A program made the position numbers and the translations under genes. Shown here piece after piece: positions 1-9,644 of a stretch of 64,000 nucleotides of DNA (within the stretch, counting starts at the first letter, position 1; every line of letters starts with the position of its first letter). A model generated the notes under the pieces. That model was given only the letters and a program-made list of their open reading frames with translations. It did not search any database and had not been told where the DNA came from. The DNA comes from Pseudomonadota bacterium (GTDB taxonomy: Bacteria; Pseudomonadota; Gammaproteobacteria; Steroidobacterales; JBCBZW01): contig JBCCWS010000033.1 in NCBI GenBank assembly GCA_039193195.1, positions 1 through 64,000 on the forward strand, given 5' to 3'.

Positions 1-4
1 AAAA

Positions 5-80
<76 letters not shown>

Positions 81-127
81 AGTTTGGAAAACTGGTAGGT
101 AGCCGCCAGGACGGCGCTACCGAAATA

Positions 128-204
128 TGGGGTGGACGATGGGACTCGAACCCACGACGACCGGAATCACAATCCGGGGCTCTACCAACTGAGCTACGCC
201 CACC
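128..204 (-). tRNA. tRNA-His (anticodon GTG)
   Basis: Minus-strand 77-nt tRNA with the anticodon loop TTGTGAT, so anticodon GTG. The extra 5' G opposite C73 that marks tRNA-His is present, and CCA is encoded. The body closely resembles enterobacterial tRNA-His. Confidence 0.97.
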
Positions 205-278
205 ATTGACCTTAACTTACCTCGGACTCCCCCAAGAAGTCCGTCCGCGCCAGATCACTCGTCGCGGAAGTGCGCGGT

Positions 279-355
279 TGGCGCGCCCGGCAGGACTCGA
301 ACCTGCGACCGCCGGCTTAGAAGGCCGATGCTCTATCCAGCTGAGCTACGGGCGC
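279..355 (-). tRNA. tRNA-Arg (anticodon TCT)
   Basis: Minus-strand 77-nt tRNA. The acceptor GCGCCCG pairs with CGGGCGC, the anticodon loop CTTCTAA gives TCT (reads AGA/AGG), the T arm is CAGGTTCGAGTCCTG, and CCA is encoded. Confidence 0.96.
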
Positions 356-410
356 TTGAGTACTCGCTGGCGTCCTCGTTACCGTCCCCGCCGCTGGCTT
401 GCCGTCGTCG

Positions 411-487
411 TGGTCGGGGCAGAGGGATTCGAACCCCCGACCCTCTGCTCCCAAAGCAGATGCGCTACCAGGCTGCGCCATGCCCCG
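411..487 (-). tRNA. tRNA-Pro (anticodon TGG)
   Basis: Minus-strand 77-nt tRNA that starts CGGGGCATGGCGCAG, as proline tRNAs typically do. The anticodon loop TTTGGGA gives TGG, and CCA is encoded. It is the first tRNA of the cluster and begins 75 bp after the metallo-beta-lactamase stop codon, so it may be read from that operon or from its own promoter. I saw no clear promoter. Confidence 0.96.
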
Positions 488-562
488 CCGTATTTTTTTC
501 GAGCCTCGGCCCGAGCCAAACAGCTACGGGACTCGCAATGATAGGACGAGGGGCCGGGACCG

Positions 563-1312
563 TCAATCGCCCGCAACGGCGGCCTCCGCGAGGCGCGCGG
601 TGTGCGTGAGCAGCTCTCGGCCGCCGGGCTTGCCGTGGCTGGGCACGACGATGGTGGCCGCGGGGAAGCGCTCGGCCGCGGCCTGCACCGATGCGCCCCA
701 GGCCTGCACGTCGCCGTCTGCCGTATTGCCTAGGTTGAAGGCGCTGCCAGGTCGAATCAGACAGCCGCCGAACAGCACCTCGCCCTGGGGCGCGTGTACG
801 ACAAGGTTGGCCACCGTATGGCCAGCCCCAGGGAAGAGCACTTCGACCGGCGCAAGGCGGGGTTCGCGAGCCATGCCATCAGCACCAAACGCCAGATCGA
901 ACTCTGCGCGCATCAAACCGCGATCGGGCGCGAGCGCGTTGGCCACGGGGTGGGCGAAGGTGAGGATGTGTGCGTCGCGTAGCGTGGCCACGCCGCCCAT
1001 CTTGTCGTTGTGGGCGTGCGTGCTGACGGCGGCCACCACCTTCCGGCCAAGCTCATCGCGGACCAAACGCAACAGCGCGCTTGTCTGCTCATCGTTCCAG
1101 GCGGTGTCGATGAGCACCGCTTCCCCGTCCCCCCGCGCCACCACGAGGCCATTCGAGCGGATGCGCCCCCAACGCTGGGTCTGCTGGTAGCTCACGTGCA
1201 TCCACACCCCTTCAGCGAGGGGCTCCGAGAGGTGCACATCCGCTTCGACCTGCGCAAATGCTGCCGCCGCCATGAGCAGACTGAGCGCCACGGCCGCGAG
1301 CGATGCCCTCAT
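563..1312 (-). CDS. Putative subclass B1 metallo-beta-lactamase
   Basis: Predicted periplasmic zinc hydrolase of 249 residues with a signal peptide (about residues 1-20, ending AFA). The full B1 zinc-ligand set is visible: H99-A-H101-N-D103, H165, C184 in FGGCLI, and H226 in PSHG. The stretch GGCLI...NLGN, with an Asn in the B1 loop-10 position, and the C-terminal THTAR are typical of the VIM/NDM-like group. The position that is Lys in many B1 enzymes is Arg187, as in some VIM relatives. Its ATG overlaps the cysS stop codon as ATGA, so the genes are cotranscribed. The alternative is an MBL-fold hydrolase with another substrate. Family assignment is strong; beta-lactamase activity is inferred from motifs only. 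Confidence 0.82.
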   Translation of the reverse strand: MRASLAAVALSLLMAAAAFAQVEADVHLSEPLAEGVWMHVSYQQTQRWGRIRSNGLVVARGDGEAVLIDTAWNDEQTSALLRLVRDELGRKVVAAVSTHAHNDKMGGVATLRDAHILTFAHPVANALAPDRGLMRAEFDLAFGADGMAREPRLAPVEVLFPGAGHTVANLVVHAPQGEVLFGGCLIRPGSAFNLGNTADGDVQAWGASVQAAAERFPAATIVVPSHGKPGGRELLTHTARLAEAAVAGD

Positions 1313-2745
1313 CGGCGGCGCCAGGTGGTGCCGCCCGCGCCATCCTCCAAAACGATGCCGATCCCCGCGAGCTCATCGCGAATCTCGTCTGAGCGAGCAA
1401 AATTCTTCGCCTTGCGTGCCTCCGTGCGCTCAGCCACCAGCGCATCGACCTCCCCGTCGCTCAAGGCGCTCGCGGCAGCCTCCCTAGGCAAGGGTTGGGA
1501 CGGGCGCTTAAGCCACTCATCAGCTGAGGCGCGCAGCAGGCCGAGCACGCCCGCCAACTGCCTCATCAACGCCCCATGGGCGAGCGCACCGTCGCTTTCC
1601 CCCGCATCCTTCAGTCGGTTGATTTCACGGGCCAAGTCGAACAACACGGAAACGGCCCCGGCAGTGTTGAAGTCCTCCTGCATGGCGGCGTGGAAGCGCG
1701 CGCTGTATGGCTCATCTCCCAGGCTGGCGATCAGTTGCTTCGCCGCGCTCCCGTCCTCGGGAAGCACCAGACCGCGCAGCGCCGTGTACAGACGTGTGAG
1801 GCAGGCGCGTGCACCGTCGAGTTCCTGGTCCGAGTAGTTGATCGGGCTGCGGTAGTGGCTCGCCACCATCAGCCAGTGCACCTCGTCGGGCCAGTACACC
1901 TGCGTCACCTCGCGCACGGTGAAGAAGTTGCCGAGACTCTTCGACATCTTCTCCGAGTTCACCTCCACGAAACCGTTGTGCATCCACATCTGCACGAAGC
2001 GCTCGCCGTGGGCACCGCAGCTTTGGGCGATCTCGTTCTCGTGGTGGGGAAACTTCAGGTCCATGCCACCGCCGTGGATGTCGAAGGTGCGCCCGAGCAG
2101 ACGCGTCGACATCACTGAGCACTCGATATGCCAGCCGGGGCGGCCGGCGCCCCAGGGCGACTCCCACGAGGGCTCGCCGGGTTTGGCGGCCTTCCAGAGC
2201 ACGAAGTCGAGAGGGTCTTCCTTGGCTTCGTCCACCTCCACTCGAGCGCCAGCGCGCATATCGTCGAGCTTGCGACCAGAAAGGCAGCCGTAGTCGGCGA
2301 AGCCGCTCACGCGGTAGTACACGTCACCGTTGGGGGCGGCGTAGGCCAGATCCTTCGCTTCGAGCTGCTGGATCATCTGGATCATGCCGTCGATGTGGTC
2401 CGTGGCACGCGGCTCGTGTACGGGGCGCTCCAGGCCCAGCGCTTCGCAGTCCTGGTGCATCGCCTCGATCATGCGCGCCGTCAGATCCGTGAAGGCCTCG
2501 CCGTTCTCGTTGGCACGACGAATGATCTTGTCATCGATGTCGGTGATGTTGCGCACATAGTTCACCTCGTGGCCGAGGTGGCGCAGGTAGCGATACACCA
2601 TGTCGAAGGCGGCGAGCATGCGTGCATGGCCGATGTGTAGGTAGTCGTAAACGGTGATGCCGCACACGTACATGCCCACCTTGCCGGGGGTCATCGGCTC
2701 GAAGGGCTCGAGCTTGCGGGTGAGGCTGTTGTGGATTTTCAGCAC
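1309..2745 (-). CDS. cysS: Cysteinyl-tRNA synthetase
   Basis: Charges tRNA-Cys with cysteine in the cytoplasm. This class I enzyme has 478 residues, a normal length. The HIGH motif reads LHIGH (36-40) and the KMSKS loop is intact ([10 protein letters not shown]). C28 and a downstream C/H/H/E set match the zinc site that selects cysteine. The start is GTG at 2745 (VLKIHNSL), the usual N-terminus of the family. The gene lies first in a transcript with the metallo-beta-lactamase gene and possibly the four tRNAs. Confidence 0.97.
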   Translation of the reverse strand: MLKIHNSLTRKLEPFEPMTPGKVGMYVCGITVYDYLHIGHARMLAAFDMVYRYLRHLGHEVNYVRNITDIDDKIIRRANENGEAFTDLTARMIEAMHQDCEALGLERPVHEPRATDHIDGMIQMIQQLEAKDLAYAAPNGDVYYRVSGFADYGCLSGRKLDDMRAGARVEVDEAKEDPLDFVLWKAAKPGEPSWESPWGAGRPGWHIECSVMSTRLLGRTFDIHGGGMDLKFPHHENEIAQSCGAHGERFVQMWMHNGFVEVNSEKMSKSLGNFFTVREVTQVYWPDEVHWLMVASHYRSPINYSDQELDGARACLTRLYTALRGLVLPEDGSAAKQLIASLGDEPYSARFHAAMQEDFNTAGAVSVLFDLAREINRLKDAGESDGALAHGALMRQLAGVLGLLRASADEWLKRPSQPLPREAAASALSDGEVDALVAERTEARKAKNFARSDEIRDELAGIGIVLEDGAGGTTWRRR

Positions 2746-3403
2746 AGTGACTTCCGGGGCGCTTTCTCTTCATCCTGTCGATGATCGCTCGCCACGCGCT
2801 GTGCGCTAAGGAGCGTTGAGCCGGGCGGCGACGGCATATTGTCGCCCACCCGCGAGGGAAAGGCCTGCTTTTCGTCCATCCTTCGATCGTCGGGGCGAGC
2901 ATCTGGCGCCGGGGCCGTGCTTAGGCGGTGGGCCAACTCACAAGCCCAAGTGCCCGCGGCGACCGCCGAGGGGCTATAAGGCGCAGGCGACAAGCCCAGC
3001 CAACTCTCGACGAGGAGCGCAATGCCTGGTCTGTGCGCAACGCACCCGGATCGCCGCTTCCTAGGTCGCAGGCTCGCCGGGAGTTCGCCCGCCCTCGCAT
3101 TGCCGATACGAATGTCCGCTCTGGCCTTGGAGGTGAACCCCGAGGCGGGCACGGGGAACCCGCAGTCGGCCGCAGATCTATGGGCCGCTATGTGAGCAGC
3201 ACGATGTCGGATATGGGTGAATCGCGGCGAATACCGAAATAGGAATGACGTGGATCACCCGTTCGGGCGATAGCCCGTCGGACCCCTGCCACTTCATCAT
3301 CAAAGGGGTTGTTGAAGATACAACCAGAAAGCTCGAACTCAGTTGTCCGGACATATACCTCAGGGACTTTAGCTGACGGTTTTTCACCCTCTGATGAGTC
3401 GCT
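2746..3403. other. Intergenic region between divergent cysS and ppiA
   Basis: About 730 bp lie between the two divergent starts. Apart from the ppiA promoter at its right end I see no coding sequence with supporting features. A small hairpin is present at 3307-3325 (GGTTGT, 7-base loop, ACAACC). No clear sigma-70 promoter for cysS was found. Confidence 0.5.
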
Positions 3404-3431
3404 TTGGCTAGCGCGAATCGAACGGTATGAT
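3404..3431 (+). promoter_or_regulatory. Candidate sigma-70 promoter for ppiA
   Basis: A -35 box TTGGCT (3404-3409), a 16-base spacer and a -10 box TATGAT (3426-3431) lie 43 bp upstream of the ppiA start. A good ribosome binding site, AAAGGAG, follows at about 3463. Confidence 0.6.
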
Positions 3432-3474
3432 CCAGCGCTGGCCTGTGTCCTAGACTCAAACCAAAGGAGCCCGC

Positions 3475-4056
3475 ATGCCCGGCTTGCGCACGACCCTCAC
3501 CGCCCTCGCCACCACCGTAGCGCTCTCCCTAAGCGCTGTTACAGCGACAGCCCAGATGGCCATCCCTCGGGTCAAGGTGGAGACCACCCACGGGGACTTC
3601 GTGCTGCAGCTCGATGGCCGACGGGCGCCTCTCACGGTGGCGAACTTCATGGAGTACGTTGAAGACGGTTTCTACGAGGGCACCGTATTCCACCGCGTCA
3701 TCCCCGGGTTCATGGCCCAGGGCGGTGGCTTCGACACGGAACTCAAACAGAAGGAAACGCGAGATCCAGTACCTAATGAATCTGGTAATGGGCTGAGCAA
3801 CGTTCGCGCCACCATCGCCATGGCCCGCACCAACGATCCACACTCTGGCACAGCTCAGTTCTACATCAATCTCGTCGACAATCCTGCGCTGAATCCCAGC
3901 TCCCGACGCTGGGGCTACACGGTGTTCGGCCAGGTGATCGAGGGCATGGAGACGCTGGATGCGATCGCCGAGGTGCCGACGGGGCCGCGCGGGCCGATGC
4001 CTCGCGACGTACCCCAAAGCAACATCATCATCGAGAAGATGACGGTTGTGCCCTAA
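3475..4056 (+). CDS. ppiA: Periplasmic cyclophilin-type peptidyl-prolyl isomerase
   Basis: Catalyses cis-trans isomerisation of proline peptide bonds during protein folding. The 193-residue product has a Sec signal peptide (about residues 1-26, ending TATAQ) and a full cyclophilin domain. The signature FHRVIPGFMAQGG carries the catalytic Arg, and GTAQFYINLVDN and GYTVFGQVIEGM are present. The signal peptide points to the periplasmic PpiA type rather than cytoplasmic PpiB. The start is set by AAAGGAG a few bases upstream of ATG. lpxH follows 37 bp downstream on the same strand. Confidence 0.92.
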   Translation: MPGLRTTLTALATTVALSLSAVTATAQMAIPRVKVETTHGDFVLQLDGRRAPLTVANFMEYVEDGFYEGTVFHRVIPGFMAQGGGFDTELKQKETRDPVPNESGNGLSNVRATIAMARTNDPHSGTAQFYINLVDNPALNPSSRRWGYTVFGQVIEGMETLDAIAEVPTGPRGPMPRDVPQSNIIIEKMTVVP

Positions 4057-4093
4057 CCGCGCCTGTCGGTTCGCCTTCGCTTAGACGATCCTC

Positions 4094-4825
4094 ATGCCCG
4101 GCACGACCCTGTTCATCAGCGACCTCCACCTGGAACCCGGCCAGGCCGAGGTGAGTGGGCAGTTCCTCGCCTTCATGGCTGAAGAGGCACGTGATGCGGA
4201 TGCTCTGTACATCCTTGGGGATCTGTTCGAAATGTGGATCGGCGATGACGATCCCACGCCCTTCTACGCGGAAATCAAGTCTGCCATCCGCGGCCTGGTC
4301 GATTCCGGCGTGCCCGTCCAGCTGATGCACGGCAATCGCGACTTCCTCCTGGGTGAACAGTTCTGTCAGGACACCGGTGCTACACTGCTGAAAGAGCCTA
4401 CGGTGATCGATCTCTACGGCTACCGCATCCTGCTCATGCACGGCGACCTCCTGTGCTCCGACGACATCGACTACCAAAAGTTTCGGACCATGGTGCGCAA
4501 TCCCGCCTGGCAGCGCATGATGCGCATGATGCCCTTTAGGTTCCGAGCGGCAGCAGCGCAGAAGATTCGCCAACAGACGCGGGCTGCCACCGCACGCAAG
4601 CCGTCGGAGATCATGGACGTAAACCAGCAGACCGTGCTAGCCACGATGCGCGAGTACGACGTGGAACTGCTGCTACACGGACATACGCATCGCCCGGCAA
4701 TCCACGAGTTTCCCCTTGAGGGCGGAACGATCGGCACCCGCGTAGTGCTCGGCGACTGGTTCGATCAGGGCAGCGTGGTGCGCTGGGACCCCGAGGGCTT
4801 GGCGTTGGTGGAGATGCGCCGCTAG
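4094..4825 (+). CDS. lpxH: UDP-2,3-diacylglucosamine diphosphatase LpxH
   Basis: Hydrolyses UDP-2,3-diacylglucosamine to lipid X and UMP in lipid A synthesis at the inner membrane. The 243-residue product is a calcineurin-like phosphoesterase with all metal motifs: SDLHLE, GDLFEMWIGDD, GNRDFLLG, HGDLLCSDD and HGHTHRP. The length is normal. A separate LpxH is typical of beta- and gammaproteobacteria. ppiB-lpxH pairs are common in these classes; here the partner is an exported cyclophilin. It ends 7 bp from the convergent miaE stop, with no obvious terminator. Confidence 0.95.
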   Translation: MPGTTLFISDLHLEPGQAEVSGQFLAFMAEEARDADALYILGDLFEMWIGDDDPTPFYAEIKSAIRGLVDSGVPVQLMHGNRDFLLGEQFCQDTGATLLKEPTVIDLYGYRILLMHGDLLCSDDIDYQKFRTMVRNPAWQRMMRMMPFRFRAAAAQKIRQQTRAATARKPSEIMDVNQQTVLATMREYDVELLLHGHTHRPAIHEFPLEGGTIGTRVVLGDWFDQGSVVRWDPEGLALVEMRR

Positions 4826-4832
4826 GACTAGC

Positions 4833-5522
4833 TCAGATCGCCTCGGCGGTCTGCGCGTCACTCGGCACCCCGGAGTGGAAAGCGAACCCCGCATCTGGCG
4901 CCAGCACGAGTGCCCGCTCAGCGTCTACGAGCACAGCGATACGCTCGCACAGCACGCCCTCGCCGATGGTGCGTGCTTCTCGGTCAGCCTCCTCGCGCAC
5001 CAGTCGCAGGTAACGCTGGAAGTGGCGGCGCTCGGCGGCGCACAGCCCCGTGTAGAAGGCGCGTAGCTCCTCGTCGAGGTGCGGCGCCAAGGCCTGAAAG
5101 CGCTCGCAGCTGCGCGCCTCGATCAGTGCACCCACGATCAGAATGTCGACCAAGCGGTGCGGATCCTGGCCCCGCACGTGGGCGCGTAAGCCTTCCGCGT
5201 AGCGAGACGCAGGCACCTGTTGCCAGGGAATGTTCCGCGCACCGATGAGCTTCGCGACCTGCTCGAAATGTCGCAGCTCCTCCCTGGCCAGACGAGACAT
5301 CCAGTAGCACAGCTGCGATTTTTCCGGGTAGCGAAAGAGCAGGGCCATCGCAGTAGACGCGGCCTTCTTCTCGCAGTTGGCGTGATCGATGAGCAGCACG
5401 GGCAGATTGCCCGCCGCTGCCTCCAGCCAACTCGCTGGCGTGGCGCAGGCGAGCAGATCGGTGACGTCGGCGTCGTTCGCCAGCAGAGCGCCAAGATCAG
5501 GTGTATTCACGGTTGCCAGCAT
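4833..5522 (-). CDS. miaE: tRNA-(ms2io6A)-hydroxylase MiaE
   Basis: Non-haem diiron monooxygenase that hydroxylates the isopentenyl group of ms2i6A at position 37 of tRNAs. It has 229 residues. The carboxylate/histidine ligands of the ferritin-like bundle are visible in IDHANCEKKAAS, REELRHFEQV, GALIEARSCERF and AERRHFQRY. The family is largely gammaproteobacterial. Its substrate needs MiaA and MiaB, which are not in this window. Confidence 0.93.
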   Translation of the reverse strand: MLATVNTPDLGALLANDADVTDLLACATPASWLEAAAGNLPVLLIDHANCEKKAASTAMALLFRYPEKSQLCYWMSRLAREELRHFEQVAKLIGARNIPWQQVPASRYAEGLRAHVRGQDPHRLVDILIVGALIEARSCERFQALAPHLDEELRAFYTGLCAAERRHFQRYLRLVREEADREARTIGEGVLCERIAVLVDAERALVLAPDAGFAFHSGVPSDAQTAEAI

Positions 5523-5557
5523 TGTAGCCCGCAGGACGGAAGATCTGGCACGGGGCG

Positions 5558-7141
5558 CTACGCGGCGGCCCGACGCCGCAGCACCTCGAACATCAAGGCC
5601 AGCAGATCCTCCGGCGGAATGGGCTTGACCAGGAACTCATCGCAGCCGGCTGCCAGGGCATCCTCGCGAACCGACACATCGGTGGCGCTCATGGCGATGA
5701 TGGCCCCCTCGTAGCCATCGGCTCGGACGCGACGCGCGGCGGCGAGACCGTCATCACCATCCTCAAGGTTCAGATCGACCAACACCAACTGCGGCGGCTG
5801 CGCAGCCACCGCCGATACGAGCGCGCTGGCCCGGCTCACGAAGGTCGCCTTGAAGCCGGCTCGGCTCAGGAAGATCTTGAAGAGGGCGGCGAGGTCCGGG
5901 TCGTCCTCCCCTACCAACACTTCGCCAGGATTCAGATCCATCTCGCTGTCCAGGACCTGCGCCGGCGCACCCATGGCAATGGGGTCCGCAACGATGCGGA
6001 TGACGAAGCGGCTGCCCTCACCGGGCGCCGTGTCATCCAGGCTGATGCCACCGCCCATGCGCTGGGCGATCAGCCGGGAGATATGCAGACCAAGGCCCGT
6101 ACCGTCTTGGCCCTCGCGCCCGGCACGATCGAAGGGCTGAAACACGCGCTCGCGCAGCTCGGGGGGAATTCCCAGCCCCGTATCCGCCACCGCCAGCTCG
6201 AGCTGATGCCCCTCGTCCTCCCAATGAACGTCGAGGCGCACGCCGCCCTCTTCCGTGTACTTGATCGCGTTACCCAGTAGATTCAATAGCATTTGCCGAA
6301 GGCGCATACCATCCAGATGCAAGCGCTCGGGCAGGTCCGGACTTACGAAGGCGGCGAAACCTAGGGCCTTATCGGCAGCGAGGGGCGCGAGTAAGGCTGT
6401 AAGGTGACTGACCAAGGCGCGAACGTCGGTGGGTTGAGGGTGCACAGAGACCTCGGCGCTGTCACGCCGGTACTGCTCCAGCGTGGCCTCGATGAGGCCC
6501 GCGATGTGCGTAGCGCTGCGCGAGATCACCCGCGCATGATCGCGCTGCTCAGGGACCCCCTCGAGCGCTTGTTCCAGCAGGCGCGCGTAGCCGGCGATGG
6601 CGCTCAGCGGCGTACGCAGCTCGTGCGACAGCATCCCGGCGAGGCGCCAGGTAGCCGCGCGCGCCTGCTCTGCCTGGTCGCGCCAGAGTTGCCCCTGAGC
6701 GGTGGCTTCCACCAACCGCCCCTGTAGGCGCTGCGTGCGGGCGCGCGCCTCATTCTCGCGCTGCTGCACATCCCGCTCGCGCACGAGTTCGCCGTCCGCA
6801 TCCGCGAACAGGACATGCCAACCGTCGCTCGGCTTGCCCTCATCGGCACTGTCGGGCAACACGTGAAGGTGAACCGCACGATGCTCGCCGATATTCACAA
6901 ACGGCAGCGTTAGCCGGCCCGCATCTTCGAAGTGATCCAGGTACGGAGCCCCTGCACGCACGTCCATGCCTGTGACCAAATCCCCTAAGCCGAAGCGCGA
7001 AGGCTCACCGAGCCACCCGCGCACGGCGTAGCGACCGTCGAGCGAAAGGCACAGCACGCCCCGCTCCCCGCACTGCGTGAGAAGTTGCGCGTGTAGTAGC
7101 TGGGCCGCCGCCGGCAGCGCGCTCGCGTCCAGCGTACTCAC
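5558..7141 (-). CDS. Hybrid sensor histidine kinase with C-terminal receiver
   Basis: Cytoplasmic hybrid kinase of 527 residues with no transmembrane segment. Residues 1-130 look like a divergent PAS-type sensor, followed by a helical linker. The HisKA H-box has H173 (SHELRTPL). The HATPase domain has the N-box LLNLLGNAIKYT and the G-boxes ADTGLGIP and GTGLGLHISR. The C-terminal receiver (about 405-525) has the acidic pair EDD, phosphoacceptor D456 in LVDLNLE and K506. The GTG start overlaps the GTPase stop (GTGA). It is the last gene of a five-gene operon. The internal receiver implies a phosphorelay through an HPt protein, and an HPt gene lies just upstream of the operon. Confidence 0.9.
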   Translation of the reverse strand: MSTLDASALPAAAQLLHAQLLTQCGERGVLCLSLDGRYAVRGWLGEPSRFGLGDLVTGMDVRAGAPYLDHFEDAGRLTLPFVNIGEHRAVHLHVLPDSADEGKPSDGWHVLFADADGELVRERDVQQRENEARARTQRLQGRLVEATAQGQLWRDQAEQARAATWRLAGMLSHELRTPLSAIAGYARLLEQALEGVPEQRDHARVISRSATHIAGLIEATLEQYRRDSAEVSVHPQPTDVRALVSHLTALLAPLAADKALGFAAFVSPDLPERLHLDGMRLRQMLLNLLGNAIKYTEEGGVRLDVHWEDEGHQLELAVADTGLGIPPELRERVFQPFDRAGREGQDGTGLGLHISRLIAQRMGGGISLDDTAPGEGSRFVIRIVADPIAMGAPAQVLDSEMDLNPGEVLVGEDDPDLAALFKIFLSRAGFKATFVSRASALVSAVAAQPPQLVLVDLNLEDGDDGLAAARRVRADGYEGAIIAMSATDVSVREDALAAGCDEFLVKPIPPEDLLALMFEVLRRRAAA

Positions 7142-7641
7142 GACAGGGCGATCTGCATGGCTAGCTGGGCGAAGGCAAACTCGACGTTTTCGCCCGTGCG
7201 CGCGCTGGTGGTGATCGCCCCGAAGCCCGCCTGACGCCAGCGCGCCATAGACTCATCGGTGAGCTCGGCGGCGAGGTCGCGCTTGTTGATGATGGGGACG
7301 AAGGGCAAGGCCTTTAGTTCATCGTCGAGTTGGTCGTGCAGTCCTGCTGCCACCTCCAAGGAGGCGGGGCGCGTGCCGTCGGCCACCAGGAAGAACCCCG
7401 ACGCACCGCGCGTATACGTACGATCGATACTGGAGAGCGCCTCCGTGCCCGCAATATCCCAGATGACGAACTTCACGGTGCTGCCGCGCGGTGGCTCAAC
7501 CACCTTCGTGTCGATCTTGACCCCCACTGTCGTGAGGTAGTCTGCCGAGTATCCGCCGTGGACGAAACGGGTCACCAGGCTGGTCTTTCCCACGCCCACG
7601 TCGCCGAGCAAACAGATCTTGTGCTTCGTGGCCGCGTTCAT
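7138..7641 (-). CDS. Ras/Rab-like small GTPase
   Basis: Single-domain GTPase of 167 residues. G1 is GDVGVGKTS (K19, T20), G2 is the TTVGV region, G3 is WDIAGTE, G4 is NKRD (119-122) and G5 is near TSART. In G3 the catalytic Gln of Ras (DxxGQ) is Thr66, so intrinsic hydrolysis may be slow or depend on a partner. Start and stop codons overlap both neighbours (ATGA with the OmpA-domain gene, GTGA with the kinase gene), which suggests strict cotranslation. No roadblock/MglB-type partner is visible nearby. The role is probably a switch in this signalling locus (inference). Confidence 0.88.
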   Translation of the reverse strand: MNAATKHKICLLGDVGVGKTSLVTRFVHGGYSADYLTTVGVKIDTKVVEPPRGSTVKFVIWDIAGTEALSSIDRTYTRGASGFFLVADGTRPASLEVAAGLHDQLDDELKALPFVPIINKRDLAAELTDESMARWRQAGFGAITTSARTGENVEFAFAQLAMQIALS

Positions 7642-9644
7642 GGGGCCGGGGTTACCTGGTAGGGGCTAAGGTCCATCTCCACCCGAATCTCCGCCTTGCG
7701 TAAGTCCTCATCCTCGGTCGTCGCGTCACCGGCATCGCGCACAGCTACGGCAGCGGCAGGCACCCCTGCCGCGACCAAGTCCGTGCGCACGCGGGCAGCG
7801 CGCGCTTCGCGAAGGGTGCGATTCTCATCGCTGCTGCCAAGGCCATCCGTGTGGCCAACGCTGACGATGGCGATGGGGCGCGACAACTCCTCCGCCAGGC
7901 GAAGCAGGCGACGCAGATCCTGAGCGGCGGTCGCGACGGCCCCGGCGCCGCCCTCGCGGTAGTCGGCACTGCCGCGCGCGAAGTAGATCTGCGCATCGCC
8001 GATGCGCTCGACAAGGCTTGCCGCCTCGATCACCTCGGCCACCCTCACGGCACTGATATCGACCTCACGAAGACCGGCGATCTGCGGGCCACGCGTCACC
8101 GCCTCGCGCGCCCAGGCGAGCGGCGCGATACCCCCGACCTCGAGCACTGCGTCGCTCACGCCCAGAGTGACCTTGCTGGGCGGCGACAGGAGTCGGCGCA
8201 CGGTCTCGAGAAGGGTCTCGTCGGACACGCGCAACCGGGAGGTGTCGACCTCATCTATCGCCGGCGACACCAGCACCAGCTGATCCATCATGTCCACCCA
8301 CTCGCTGTCGGCGACGCCGGCGACGCGCAAGACGCTGCCATCCAAGCGCAGTTCGACAGAACTGGGCTGATCTAGGGCCCGGCTCAAACGCTGCAACACC
8401 AGCCCGGGCTCCAGGGATTGGTAAGGCTCAGTCTCATCGATCACCTCCAGCCCGCCCACCTCGGCCGCGGCGGCGAGCTCCGCCACCGTCGGCGCCAGAG
8501 GATCGCGCAACCCGTGCACGCTGAGCACCTTGCGATCACGCACCACATCAGTGGCAACCACGCCCGGCGTAGTGGCGAGCTGCTCCGTTAGGCGCTCCAT
8601 CGCCATGCGCTGATTGATGTCGCTCACTAGCCAACGCACGGTGAGTGCGGCCAGGACGATGAGCGCCACCCAAACGGGCCAGCCGATGCGCCGCTTCCCG
8701 TCGGCAGTATCCTCATCGGCGCGGCGCAGGTACAGGCAGGCATCAAGTTCCTCATCCACCGCCGGCGGCACCGTCTGGGTGCCGTCAAACCCCTCGAGTT
8801 CCCGCGCGAAACGCAGGTGGATGGAGTCGAGAGATGATGCCAGGCGCGTTCGCAGATCATTGCCGGGAACGCCGCGAATCGCACAGGCGAGCAGGGCGTG
8901 CGGACCGTGGATGGCCCACAGGGTGAAGTCACCGAGCTGGGCGGTTTCCAGCCGCCGATCATCGCCCAGCTCAAAGGAATCGAGCACGAAGCTCTGCAGC
9001 GCCGCCAGCATCCCGGAGATGGCATCGCCATCCATGGATGGCGACTCGTCGTGGTGCGCTTCAGCCACCAGCAAACCACTGCCCGCCTGGATGAGATAAA
9101 CATGCTCGACCCGATAGACGAAGGTCCGCTGCAGCACGTAGGCGCCGAAGCTAACGCCCGAGCGCCACGCCTTGAGGCGCCAGGCCAGCTGCCGGCGTGG
9201 CGAAAGACCGCGCTCGATAGTGCGACTCAGGGACTCGGCCAGAGAGCGGACGCTTGCCGTGATGTAGCGACGAATCGCCGGGCCGATGATGGGGAAGATC
9301 GCATCGGCGATCGGCCGCGGGTCGTTGCGCACGGCCTCGCGTAAGGTATGTTCAATGGGCTTTCGGACCGCTTCGGTGAGGCGTGCCGGCGAGCGATCGA
9401 ACTCGCGGACGAATGCCTCGGGCAAGACGTCGGCTACGTCGTCCGCGCGCAGCTGGCGCTCCTGGATGCGGCGCGCCAGCTCGTCGAGGCGGCGCTGGTC
9501 GGCGCCAGAGAGAATCTCACGCAGCGCCTCTAGGCGGCGCTCGGCTTCCTCTTCCTGCGACGCCGACGTCAGGTCGGGCGGCGGCGAGCGCGTCACCACC
9601 GGCTCAGTCCGAGTCGTTCTCTCGCCGCAGGCGGCGGGCCACAT
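7638..9644 (-). CDS. Membrane protein with large cytoplasmic N-terminus and OmpA-like C-terminal domain
   Basis: 668 residues. A long N-terminal region (about 1-345, helical then alpha/beta) precedes one transmembrane segment (about residue 350-370, WPVWVALIVLAAL). A periplasmic part follows, with repeated units resembling BON or OmpA-linker domains and a C-terminal OmpA-like peptidoglycan-binding domain (FARGSADYR, VGHTDGLGSSDENR). The topology would link the cell wall to cytoplasmic signalling. The start is uncertain: the ATG at 9644 overlaps the upstream gene by 41 bp, while a GTG at 9599 lies just after that gene's stop. It overlaps the GTPase gene as ATGA. Confidence 0.75.
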   Translation of the reverse strand: MWPAACGERTTRTEPVVTRSPPPDLTSASQEEEAERRLEALREILSGADQRRLDELARRIQERQLRADDVADVLPEAFVREFDRSPARLTEAVRKPIEHTLREAVRNDPRPIADAIFPIIGPAIRRYITASVRSLAESLSRTIERGLSPRRQLAWRLKAWRSGVSFGAYVLQRTFVYRVEHVYLIQAGSGLLVAEAHHDESPSMDGDAISGMLAALQSFVLDSFELGDDRRLETAQLGDFTLWAIHGPHALLACAIRGVPGNDLRTRLASSLDSIHLRFARELEGFDGTQTVPPAVDEELDACLYLRRADEDTADGKRRIGWPVWVALIVLAALTVRWLVSDINQRMAMERLTEQLATTPGVVATDVVRDRKVLSVHGLRDPLAPTVAELAAAAEVGGLEVIDETEPYQSLEPGLVLQRLSRALDQPSSVELRLDGSVLRVAGVADSEWVDMMDQLVLVSPAIDEVDTSRLRVSDETLLETVRRLLSPPSKVTLGVSDAVLEVGGIAPLAWAREAVTRGPQIAGLREVDISAVRVAEVIEAASLVERIGDAQIYFARGSADYREGGAGAVATAAQDLRRLLRLAEELSRPIAIVSVGHTDGLGSSDENRTLREARAARVRTDLVAAGVPAAAVAVRDAGDATTEDEDLRKAEIRVEMDLSPYQVTPAP

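Noticed and set aside
488-540. Intrinsic terminator near the T-run at 491-497
   Set aside because: Read leftward, the direction of the genes, the run is A rather than U, and the CTCGGCCCGAG repeat has a one-base loop.
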